This document shows, one piece after another, positions 8,570 through 16,287 of a DNA stretch of 64,000 nt. Position numbers and translations under genes: made by a program. The stretch covers positions 1-64,000 of the forward strand of contig NZ_AUGY01000004.1 in assembly GCF_000422905.1 (NCBI RefSeq). The letters are read 5' to 3'. The stretch comes from Paenibacillus alginolyticus DSM 5050 = NBRC 15375 (GTDB lineage: Bacteria; Bacillota; Bacilli; Paenibacillales; NBRC-103111). The notes beneath the pieces are model-generated. The model worked only from the letters and a program-made list of their open reading frames with translations. It searched no databases and had not been told where the DNA came from. Position 1 is the stretch's first letter; every line of letters starts with the position of its first letter.

Positions 8570-9517
8570 ATGAATCCACAATTGACGGAAATCAGTAAAA
8601 ATGTATTGAAAAATTGTTTGGGTCTTCAGGAAAATGAGACCTTTCTTGTTGTGACCGACGATGTCAAAAAAGAACTTGCGGAATCATTGTATCAAGCCGG
8701 AAAGCAGCTAGGGGCAGAAGCCATGCTTGCTGTGATGAGGGAAAGGAATAAATCAGGCGAAGAGCCGCCTGCTGCCATTGCGGCAGCGATGGTAAACGCA
8801 AGCGTGGTTGTATGCATTAATCAACATTCGCTTACCCACACGCAAGCTAGAAAAAATGCAGTCGCGGCAGGCGCTAGGGTGGCAACAATGCCCGGAATTA
8901 CGGAAGATATGTTTTTGGAGGGTGCGATAGCTGCCGACTACACAAAGGTAAGCGTAATAACGAAAAGAGTCGCTGACCTTTTGACAAAAGGCAAAAAGGC
9001 TCGAATCGAAAAGGACGGCTATAACCTTGCTTTTTCCATCGCCGACAGGAATGGGATTCCAAGCACGGGCATGTATTTAAATCCGGGTGAATCCGGAAAT
9101 TTACCCTCGGGTGAAGCGTACATTGCTCCGATCGAAGAGATAGCGGCGGGCCATATCCTTATCGATGGTTCTATAGCGGGTATTGGTAAATTGAATTCCC
9201 CCTTACTGTTAACGATTGAAAAAGGGCGGATTGTACGTGCAGAAGGTGATGCGGCTGAAAAGCTGCTTCAGATTTTGGGAGACGGGGATGGAAGGCTTCT
9301 TGGGGAATTCGGCATCGGAACCAATGATAAAGCAAGAATTACAGGCGTTGTACTTGAAGACGAAAAAGTATACGGTACGATCCATGTCGCTTTTGGGAGC
9401 AATCATACGTTCGGAGGAACGATTGCGGCAGGTGTCCACATTGATGGAGTCGTCAGTAAACCGAATGTCTATATAGATGATCAGTTAATAATGGAAAATG
9501 GACAGCTGATCATGTAA
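8570..9517 (+). CDS. M29-type aminopeptidase-like / NicX-like metalloenzyme
   Basis: A 315-residue protein resembling M29 aminopeptidases (AmpS/AmpT) and their relatives such as 2,5-dihydroxypyridine dioxygenase NicX. Candidate metal ligands are the Glu in SGEAYIAP, the Glu in GEFGIGTN, the His in IHVAFGSN and the His/Asp pair in GVHIDGVV, in the order expected for the family. It is shorter than AmpS (~410 residues), lacking part of the N-terminal domain, as in the short M29-like group often seen beside DUF1177. It could be a peptidase, an amidohydrolase or a ring-opening enzyme. It follows the AroM-like gene by 17 bp. Confidence 0.72.
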   Translation: MNPQLTEISKNVLKNCLGLQENETFLVVTDDVKKELAESLYQAGKQLGAEAMLAVMRERNKSGEEPPAAIAAAMVNASVVVCINQHSLTHTQARKNAVAAGARVATMPGITEDMFLEGAIAADYTKVSVITKRVADLLTKGKKARIEKDGYNLAFSIADRNGIPSTGMYLNPGESGNLPSGEAYIAPIEEIAAGHILIDGSIAGIGKLNSPLLLTIEKGRIVRAEGDAAEKLLQILGDGDGRLLGEFGIGTNDKARITGVVLEDEKVYGTIHVAFGSNHTFGGTIAAGVHIDGVVSKPNVYIDDQLIMENGQLIM

Positions 9518-9558
9518 ACATGCATGCAGGCTTTTGGCCAAAGAAAGGAAGCCTTTTG

Positions 9559-10427
9559 ATGAGCAATCGATTAATTGGCTGTCGTTTGGAGCTGGAAGGG
9601 ATTGAGCTGCCCGAAGAGATGATGAACCAAACACTGGAGGTTCTGACGACCCACGAATCGGTGCGAGGTTTTCAGAAAAAGCCTCTTCCGGAGGGTGCTT
9701 TGAAGGCGATTCTTACGGCCGCACGGAGTGCGCCTACCTCATCAAACCTTCAGGCATACAGCATTATTATTGTGACGAATGAAGAAAGAAAGAAAGAAAG
9801 AATCGGCTGGCGGTGCTTTCAGGAAATCAAGGTTTTATCAAAGAAGCACCGGTGTTTCTAGTGTTTTGCGCCGATATCTATCGTTTGAAATACGTAACCA
9901 TGCGTCAAGGGTATCAATTCGCTGCCGATACTCTTGAGATGTTTCTATTGGCTGCCGTAGATGCGGCTCTAGCGCTTCAAAACGCACTTGTTGCAGCGGA
10001 TTCTTTAGGACTCGTTACAGTTCCTGTTGGATCGGTCCGAAACGACCCGAATGGCATGGCGGAAGAATTGGGATTACCGGATGGCGTCTTTGCCATCGCC
10101 GGTTTATCCATCGGATTTGAGCGGGAGGGGGTTCGCCGAGGGGTGAAGCCGCGTCTTCCCGAACAAATTACCGTATCACATGAGGAGTATTCAACAAAGT
10201 ATCTGGAAGAAGGACTCGCTGAATACGACAGAGTCATGATCGAAAGAAGAACGTACGATGGACGCCGGGTTTCTATCGCTGGAGAGCCAGAGCGGGAAGG
10301 TATGGAGTATGGATGGTGCGAACACTCCGCGAGGCGCTGTACACGCCCCGAGGCGATTGCCGCTTCGGCAAGCTTACGGGAGAATCTGAGACAAATATTG
10401 GAGCAAAGAGGATTTTCATTTCAATAA
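9559..10427 (+). pseudogene. NfrA-type nitroreductase, frame broken at a GAAA repeat
   Basis: Together the two reading frames encode a flavin-dependent oxygen-insensitive nitroreductase of the NfsA/NfrA type (~290 residues). The N-terminal part has HESVRGFQKKPLPEGAL and SAPTSSNLQAYSIIIV; the C-terminal part has LSGNQGFIKEAPVFLVFCAD, the VDAALALQNALVAADSLGL helix and VPVGSVRN. The break lies in GAAA repeated four times (9784-9799). A gain of one repeat or a loss of two would rejoin the frames exactly, producing ...EERKN RLAVLSGNQ. The start is ATG 9559 (AAAGGAAG upstream); an in-frame ATG at 9520 lacks a Shine-Dalgarno. Either a recent mutation, a phase-variable gene, or a sequencing error in a short tandem repeat. 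Confidence 0.8.
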
Positions 10428-10454
10428 ACCAATGAAAGATGTGAGGGAACAGGA

Positions 10455-10985
10455 ATGAATGTGTTGGATGCCATAAAGAACAGACGCAGTACACGCTCAT
10501 TTGATAAACGACGGCTTTCTCCGGAGGTATTTGAGGCCATAGAAGATGCCATTTTATACAGCCCTTCGGGCAGCAATGCGCAGGAATCGCACTTTGTCAT
10601 TGTAAAGGACCCGGTTCAAATTAGGCGCATCAAGCGATTTGCACAAGGATTGTCGGGTGATCCGGCTGCCATAGTGGTACTGTGTACAAATAAGACAGAA
10701 GCACTGATTCGTGGGGGAATCGATACGGCTGAAGTGCTTCGCTTCGTAAATCTGGGGATTGCAGCCGCCAATATTTTGGTGTCCGCACAATCTTTAGATG
10801 TTGCAAGCTGCCCCGCCCGTTCATTTCATCAAAAGTCAATAAAGGAAATTATCGGTCTACCGGAGGACGTGCAACCGGAATTGCTAATCAGCCTTGGTTA
10901 CGCCAACCAGCCTCCTCGTCCCAAAACCAGTAAACCAGCCCGGGAGGTGATTTCGTATGACAGATATGTTAAAGAAACTCTCTGA
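10455..10985 (+). CDS. Nitroreductase family protein
   Basis: A 176-residue FMN-dependent nitroreductase-like protein. The N-terminal NRRSTRSFDKRRLS motif (FMN phosphate contact), the YSPSGSNAQESHFVIV segment, the central helix LGIAAANILVSAQSLDVASC and the C-terminal LISLGYANQPPRPK are family hallmarks. It is a small, single-domain member. It begins 27 bp after the broken NfrA-type gene and its 3' end overlaps the next small gene by 29 bp, so the three are probably co-transcribed. It could reduce a nitro, quinone or enone intermediate, or perform a dehydrogenation; the substrate cannot be told. Confidence 0.82.
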   Translation: MNVLDAIKNRRSTRSFDKRRLSPEVFEAIEDAILYSPSGSNAQESHFVIVKDPVQIRRIKRFAQGLSGDPAAIVVLCTNKTEALIRGGIDTAEVLRFVNLGIAAANILVSAQSLDVASCPARSFHQKSIKEIIGLPEDVQPELLISLGYANQPPRPKTSKPAREVISYDRYVKETL

Positions 10986-11286
10986 AGAGGAAATGCATAA
11001 TCGTATTCTGGACTACGTTGGATATGTCCTTACTAGCGCACGAGCAATATACCGGGAGCCGCACAGCTATAGCCCCATGCGCATGGTTGATTCGCTCGAG
11101 AAGTCTTTAAATCTTCTTCGGGATGCGGGGATTAAAGACGACTCCGTTGAGGAATCAATGACAGTCATTCGCGAAAATCGTTGGAGGGTTACCTCGGACC
11201 CAGAAGCGTTTGCAAATGCATTAGATGAGGCGATTTTGAGGCTTGTAAGGGTAACCTTACAAGAAAGTGGTACGACTGGGGAATAA
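10957..11286 (+). CDS. Small helical protein, DUF6092-like
   Basis: A 109-residue, predicted all-helical soluble protein with GGGAGGTGATTTC before its ATG, overlapping the 3' end of the nitroreductase gene. The layout of a YVGYVLTSARAIYREPHSYSPMRMVDSLEKSL helix pair followed by a short second half resembles DUF6092 proteins; I give that with reservation. There are no catalytic motifs or membrane segments. It is the last gene before a strong terminator, so it closes the PucR-linked operon. Function unknown. Confidence 0.55.
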   Translation: MTDMLKKLSEEEMHNRILDYVGYVLTSARAIYREPHSYSPMRMVDSLEKSLNLLRDAGIKDDSVEESMTVIRENRWRVTSDPEAFANALDEAILRLVRVTLQESGTTGE

Positions 11287-11354
11287 TCTTGGCTTTTTTA
11301 TCCCTTGATTCAGTTCAGGCAACGTATATAATAATAATAAGTAAAGCTTGTCGG

Positions 11355-11391
11355 GACCGGATCTCCTTCCATTTGGAGGTTCGGTCTTTTT
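11355..11391 (+). terminator. Rho-independent terminator of the first gene cluster
   Basis: A 12-bp stem (11355-11366 with 11375-11386, two G-T wobbles, loop of eight) is followed by TTTTTGC. It ends the + operon that closes with the DUF6092-like gene. Confidence 0.85.
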
Positions 11392-11404
11392 GCTAAATAA
11401 GTAA

Positions 11405-11441
11405 GAGGGATCAAGCCCTTCTTACCGGGTCTTGATCCCTC
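11405..11441 (-). terminator. Hairpin downstream of the YesM-like kinase gene
   Basis: An inverted repeat GAGGGATCAAG...CTTGATCCCTC extended by CCC/GGG around a one-base bulge (11405-11418 with 11427-11441). It lies 47 bp beyond the 3' end of the minus-strand kinase gene, and the T-rich sequence TTACTTATTT follows on that strand. Probably its terminator, convergent with the one just upstream. Confidence 0.6.
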
Positions 11442-11487
11442 ATGTGGCCAAGGACAATGCCTTTAAAGTATGACATAACCGTTCACG

Positions 11488-13287
11488 CTAAACTCGAGGA
11501 ACGCGTATGTCAATCAATGTTCCTTGAATCGGGAGTGAAGTGATACTAATTTCAATCGAGTCTCCGTAGGCCAGTAGGAACCGACGATAGACGTTGTAGA
11601 TACCTGTATGCTTCTGGAAATAAGGGTCCAGCTTTTCCCCCTTTGAAAGTATCATGGTTGAAAGCTTATCCATAACCGTAGAAGGAATGTGAGTACCTGT
11701 GTTTTGAATCATGATGCGCATGAAATCTCCCTCAATCTTCACTTTGACGGTCAAGAGAAACTCTTCAGCGCTCATGTTGGGGCTCCAACCATATTTGATC
11801 GCATTTTCTACAAATGGCTGAATGCTTAATTTCATTATTGGAACATCTAGCAATGCCGGATCTATGTCGAATTTGGCCATGACATCCTTACCATTTCTAT
11901 AGTAATGAATGTTTAAGAAATTACGTATATAAGCCATTTCTTCTTTTAATGGGGACCACCCACCGTCATTTCTAACTGTGTATCTCATCATTCTGGAAAC
12001 CGATTGGACCATGTCTCCGACGGCTTCACCGTTATTTCTAATGGCATAGGACTCAATCGTTTCGAGTGTATTGAATACGAAGTGCGGGTTAATCTGAGCT
12101 TGCAGCTGCAGAAGTTCTCTTTCCTTCTCTTTTATTTTCGATTGATAGACCTCTTCCTCCATTATTTCTAATTCATTTAGCGTTTGGTTGTAGCTTTTAA
12201 TTAAGAAGCCGATTTCATCGTTGCTATGTTGAATTTTAATGGGGACATAGGCCCCTCTGCCTAAACTTTTCATACCATCTTTTAGCTTGAATAGCGGTAA
12301 TAAAACGAATCTCATAACAGGATATGCAATAATCAAGGCGACTGCAAGACTAATAAAGGCAATGAAAATCGTCAAATGGTTCGCTTGCTGAGCACCTTTG
12401 GTCATACTGCTAAGCGGTGCCATCCATACAAGCTTCCAATCCCCGTAAGGAATGTCGGCATAGGTGGCTTCATATTTAACGTTTTGGGAACTAAAAATAA
12501 ATTCCTTATTGTGATCAAGCTCCGAATCAAGTGAGTGTTTAAAATCGTGTAGTAAGGACGAATCCATTTGAAAATTGGAAACGGCTGTGCCTATTGTATC
12601 GTGATATAAAAGGAGATGTCCTTCTTGGCCGTACTTCGTTCCACGGAGCATTTTTTTGATTTTATCCTCGCGGATTTCGATGACGAACCAAGCAGCGATC
12701 TTTCCTGTATTCAAATTGATAATGGGTCTAACCAAAGAGAATACGTTATCTTGCGAGATTTGTGTATAATTCATGGCATGGGGAACGGTTAATTCCGGTT
12801 TATCCATTTGATAAAACGTATTGTACAACACGTCTTCTTGAAAAGGATAACCGTAATTCAAACCTTTCTGAAATGAATCAAAGTAGACTTTACCCATTTG
12901 ATCCAGATAGAGAACACCTAGTATTTCACTACGGAATTGAAGAGGCGTTTTCAAAATCGGCCGAAAATTAATGATGTGATTTGCTTGTGAAGTGAGATCG
13001 TCAACTGGCGTATCCAAATACTTTTGGAAATCTGAATTGGTAAATAAGTCATCAAAGGATTGGCTCAAATCCTGCAAATAGGTGGAGATATCTTGAGAAA
13101 GAAATTCGACGTACTGGGTAGATATGGAAGATGTGTATTCCGTGCTAGAACGAAACATAAAATATTGCGAGCTATAACTGACTAGGGTGATGGGTAAGAT
13201 AGAAATGGATACTAACAGGATGAATAACTTATGCTTAAGCGATAAATTTTCCATTCTTTGTTTCAGGGACTGCAGTACTGGGTGCAT
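11488..13287 (-). CDS. Sensor histidine kinase, YesM type
   Basis: A 599-residue membrane sensor kinase. A transmembrane segment at about residues 20-42 is followed by a ~260-residue extracellular Cache-like sensor, a second transmembrane segment near 305-330, a HAMP linker (LKDGMKSLGRGAYVPI), the His_kinase domain with phospho-acceptor His402 in QAQINPHFVFNTLE, and a HATPase_c domain with PFVENAIKYGW. The start ATG 13287 is preceded by GAGGGGG nine bases away; an upstream in-frame TTG at 13308 overlaps that Shine-Dalgarno. It diverges from its probable partner regulator, whereas YesM/YesN genes are usually co-directional. It likely senses the sugar or polyol imported by the operon at 14.9-25.8 kb. 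Confidence 0.88.
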   Translation of the reverse strand: MHPVLQSLKQRMENLSLKHKLFILLVSISILPITLVSYSSQYFMFRSSTEYTSSISTQYVEFLSQDISTYLQDLSQSFDDLFTNSDFQKYLDTPVDDLTSQANHIINFRPILKTPLQFRSEILGVLYLDQMGKVYFDSFQKGLNYGYPFQEDVLYNTFYQMDKPELTVPHAMNYTQISQDNVFSLVRPIINLNTGKIAAWFVIEIREDKIKKMLRGTKYGQEGHLLLYHDTIGTAVSNFQMDSSLLHDFKHSLDSELDHNKEFIFSSQNVKYEATYADIPYGDWKLVWMAPLSSMTKGAQQANHLTIFIAFISLAVALIIAYPVMRFVLLPLFKLKDGMKSLGRGAYVPIKIQHSNDEIGFLIKSYNQTLNELEIMEEEVYQSKIKEKERELLQLQAQINPHFVFNTLETIESYAIRNNGEAVGDMVQSVSRMMRYTVRNDGGWSPLKEEMAYIRNFLNIHYYRNGKDVMAKFDIDPALLDVPIMKLSIQPFVENAIKYGWSPNMSAEEFLLTVKVKIEGDFMRIMIQNTGTHIPSTVMDKLSTMILSKGEKLDPYFQKHTGIYNVYRRFLLAYGDSIEISITSLPIQGTLIDIRVPRV

Positions 13288-13311
13288 GGAACGGTTCCCC
13301 CTCTTCAAGTT

Positions 13312-13325
13312 GAATAGTACTATTC
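13312..13325. promoter_or_regulatory. Palindrome between divergent two-component genes
   Basis: GAATAGTACTATTC is a perfect 14-bp palindrome in the 81-bp gap between the kinase and regulator genes, 25 bp upstream of the kinase start. Its position suggests an operator shared by both divergent promoters; no binding protein is identified. Confidence 0.4.
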
Positions 13326-13368
13326 GATGCCTTCAGTTAGAATCCTTGTGAGGAGATGAAATGATTCT

Positions 13369-14790
13369 ATGAAAATATGTGTGGTCGACGACGAGAAGGA
13401 AGTTCGCTTAAGTATTATCTATAAAATAGAAATGCTATTTCCATATGCTCAAATATTTGATGTCGAATTTGGGAGATTTGCCTTGGAAAAGATTCAACTC
13501 GTTCGTCCTGATCTTGTTTTTATGGATATTCGGATGCCAGAGATGGATGGTCTAGAAATACTTCGATCTGTTAAAAACTTGAATGCTTCAATTCAAGTTG
13601 TTATTTTATCTGGCTATGATGATTTCGAATACGCACGGAAAGCCATGCAACTAGGAGCGATGGATTATCTGTTAAAGCCTGCTGATCGTGAGCAACTGCG
13701 TGAAGTCATTACCAAAGTCGAACAGGATATGCAAATCGCATTTAGAAAAGAATTGGAGGATTACCTCGGCAAACTATCCAGCCAATATTTATTTATTCAC
13801 GATATTCAGTGCTTTAATACCAGTCTCTGGTTTGATGAGCGACAAATGAAGGAAATCTATGTCGGCGATACAACCCTGTTACTAGAACGATTTAAAACAA
13901 CGCCTCAACAAATTCTTATATCCTTCTCCATTAACAATGAATATAGCGGTGTAGTTGTTGGCGCTTTCTCGGGAGAAAATGGGCTCAATTTTTTTGAAAA
14001 AGGCGAATTCTTATCTGTACTAGTATCGAGAATTGAGCAATATGAAGGTCAGCGCTATTTCGGCGGTCAGAGGGAATCAGTGGTTAGTACAGAAAAACAG
14101 AGAAAAGAAATTGCCAAGCAAGCCTCCCAATTAAGACAAGAGATTTTATCCTATGCCAAGGCTGGAAATTATGAGAAATTAAAAATTTCCCTCCACGCTT
14201 GGTTTGATGAACTTCAAGGATTGGCATTCAATCAACTCAGGAAAGAATGCGTAAATTTGATGGCTTTACTTGACGAAGGACTCAGTAAAAACGAAGTTGT
14301 CGTTTTGGAAGAGGAGAAAATCCATTACTGGTGGAATTGGGTAGCCGAGCATAAAACGTGGAATGAATTGAAGATCAAGATTCAGAAGTTTATTCTGGAT
14401 GGCGTTAATGCATTGAGACAACTCGAGATCCAGTCGCCATCGAATTTAAATTGGTTCGAGCAGGCCTTGCAGCTGGTCGATCATTCGCTCGATCCTAACC
14501 TTAGCCTCGAATCTGTTGCTGAGGTCGTTGGGGTTCATCCAGTTACGTTAAGCCGTATTTTTAAGCAGCAGACGGGAATGAATTTCGTCCGATATATCGT
14601 CCGACGAAGAATGAGGGATGCGCAATCGATGCTGCTCAAAACCGATAAAAAAATAAATGAAATCTCGGAAGAAATTGGCTATGTCGATTACCGGTACTTC
14701 AGAACTTTATTCAAAAAAGAGTTTGGCTTAACACCCTCCGAGTATCGCAAGAGGAATGGAATCTCTGCTGCAAGCGATGAAGGGGAATAA
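13369..14790 (+). CDS. Response regulator with AraC-type DNA-binding domain (YesN type)
   Basis: A 473-residue response regulator. The N-terminal receiver domain has the acidic pair Asp7/Asp8, the phospho-acceptor Asp53 in FMDIRMPEMDG, and the conserved Lys in YLLKPADREQL. A ~220-residue linker with little recognisable sequence follows, and the C-terminal ~100 residues are an AraC double helix-turn-helix (LSLESVAEVVGVHPVTLSRIFKQ and INEISEEIGYVDYRYFRTLFKK). It diverges from the YesM-like kinase and directly precedes the Gfo/Idh-ABC transporter operon, which it very likely activates. The regulon is inferred from position. Confidence 0.88.
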   Translation: MKICVVDDEKEVRLSIIYKIEMLFPYAQIFDVEFGRFALEKIQLVRPDLVFMDIRMPEMDGLEILRSVKNLNASIQVVILSGYDDFEYARKAMQLGAMDYLLKPADREQLREVITKVEQDMQIAFRKELEDYLGKLSSQYLFIHDIQCFNTSLWFDERQMKEIYVGDTTLLLERFKTTPQQILISFSINNEYSGVVVGAFSGENGLNFFEKGEFLSVLVSRIEQYEGQRYFGGQRESVVSTEKQRKEIAKQASQLRQEILSYAKAGNYEKLKISLHAWFDELQGLAFNQLRKECVNLMALLDEGLSKNEVVVLEEEKIHYWWNWVAEHKTWNELKIKIQKFILDGVNALRQLEIQSPSNLNWFEQALQLVDHSLDPNLSLESVAEVVGVHPVTLSRIFKQQTGMNFVRYIVRRRMRDAQSMLLKTDKKINEISEEIGYVDYRYFRTLFKKEFGLTPSEYRKRNGISAASDEGE

Positions 14791-14849
14791 AATAGGGATG
14801 TTAAAATAATCCCCCCTCCGGTTAAATTATTCCGCTTACGTAGGTCCCA

Positions 14850-14864
14850 TTGAAATCGTATACT
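14850..14864 (+). promoter_or_regulatory. Possible cre box (one mismatch)
   Basis: TTGAAATCGTATACT matches the CcpA consensus WTGNAANCGNWNNCA at every fixed position except the last. It lies 38 bp before the Gfo/Idh gene that opens the long sugar operon, so catabolite repression is plausible but not strong. Confidence 0.35.
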
Positions 14865-14901
14865 CTAAGTAAGGTACGAAGCAGAAAGGGACGAAGCAGA
14901 G

Positions 14902-16092
14902 ATGGATAAAATCAAAGTAGGCATCATAGGTACTGGTTTTATAGGTCCCACACATATTGAGGCAATAAGAAGATTAGGATTTGTCGAGGTTATCGCGGTG
15001 GCCGAAAGCAGTCAAGAAACAGCTGAGAGAAAGGCAAAAGAACTTGGTGTTTCTAAAGCATACGGCAATTATCACGAAATGCTTGCTGACCCAGACATCC
15101 AGGTTGTACACAATTGTACGCCGAACCATCTTCACTTCTCGATTAATAAAGCGATCATTTTAGCAGGCAAACATGTATTATCCGAGAAACCTTTAGCGAC
15201 GTCGGCCAAAGAATCCAAAGAATTGTTGGCATTAGCAAAGAAGTATAAAGTTGTGCATGGCGTGAATTTTAACTATCGTCAATATTCCATCGTTCAACAA
15301 TTAAGAACAATGATGAGAGATCAAGTGTTAGGAAAGGTCAATTTAATTCATGGAAGCTATCTACAGGATTGGCTTCTTTACGAAAAGGACTATAATTGGC
15401 GATTAGCGCCTGAAGTTGGCGGGAAATCAAGAGCTGTTGCCGATATTGGATCCCATTGGTGCGATACGGTGCAGCATATTACAGGGAAAAAAATTGTGAA
15501 AGTTTTCGCTGATTTAGCAACGGTTATTCCTGTAAGAAAGAAAGCCAGAGGAAATAGCAGCACGTTTGGAACGTTAACAAATGAGAATGATGAATTTGAA
15601 GACGTAAAGATTAGCACAGAAGACTATGCTACGGTTCTCCTGCACTTTGAAGATGGAACTAGAGGTGCTTTTACCGTATCTCAAGTCAGCGCAGGGCACA
15701 AAAATAAACTTAGCTTTGAAGTTAATTGCAGTCATGGATCCGCTTATTGGAACCAAGAAGAACCTGAGAAATTGTGGATCGGTCATAGGGATAAAGCGAA
15801 CGAAATTCTGCTTGCTGATCCTTCCTTGTATTCGCAAGATGCCAAAGCATTTATTCACCACCCTGCAGGACATAATGAAGGATGGCCAGACGCTTTGAAA
15901 AATATGATGTTAAATTTCTACACATTTATCTTAGAAGGCAAAGATCCTTTGCGAGATCGAGCAACGTTTGCCACATTTGAAGACGGCCACTTGTCGATGT
16001 GTATTACGGAAGCCATCATGGAAAGCAATGAAATCGGCAGTTGGGTTACTGTTACCCCTGAACCGCCTAAAGAATTAGAATTGCTGGGCTAA
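14902..16092 (+). CDS. Gfo/Idh/MocA family oxidoreductase
   Basis: A 396-residue NAD(P)-dependent sugar or polyol dehydrogenase. The Rossmann motif VGIIGTGFIGPTH is at the N-terminus, the EKPLA segment with the conserved Lys at about residue 95, and the catalytic-domain motif VGGKSRAVADIGSHWCDT carries the Asp/His pair used in hydride transfer. The family includes inositol dehydrogenase and glucose-fructose oxidoreductase. It is the first gene of the long + operon with a sugar ABC transporter and a desaturase-type oxygenase. An inositol- or keto-sugar-type substrate is plausible; the exact one is unknown. Confidence 0.87.
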   Translation: MDKIKVGIIGTGFIGPTHIEAIRRLGFVEVIAVAESSQETAERKAKELGVSKAYGNYHEMLADPDIQVVHNCTPNHLHFSINKAIILAGKHVLSEKPLATSAKESKELLALAKKYKVVHGVNFNYRQYSIVQQLRTMMRDQVLGKVNLIHGSYLQDWLLYEKDYNWRLAPEVGGKSRAVADIGSHWCDTVQHITGKKIVKVFADLATVIPVRKKARGNSSTFGTLTNENDEFEDVKISTEDYATVLLHFEDGTRGAFTVSQVSAGHKNKLSFEVNCSHGSAYWNQEEPEKLWIGHRDKANEILLADPSLYSQDAKAFIHHPAGHNEGWPDALKNMMLNFYTFILEGKDPLRDRATFATFEDGHLSMCITEAIMESNEIGSWVTVTPEPPKELELLG

Positions 16093-16287
16093 TAACCCTA
16101 AATAGAACCCTATTACTTTGGGACTAGGTCCTAAACGGTATTTTCGTACCCTTGTAATGTAAAAATATACTGTTTTTGTATATTAATACTAAATAGAAAG
16201 GGGTGATCTTGCAAATAATAGGTAGTCTAGTTTTAATTGTTATGAAGTCATCGAACAAACTAATTTTTCATGAAGGGGTTATGTCAA

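Noticed and set aside
11326..11341. ATAATAATAATAA simple repeat as an origin or attachment site
   Set aside because: A short AT repeat before a terminator without any other replication or integration feature.
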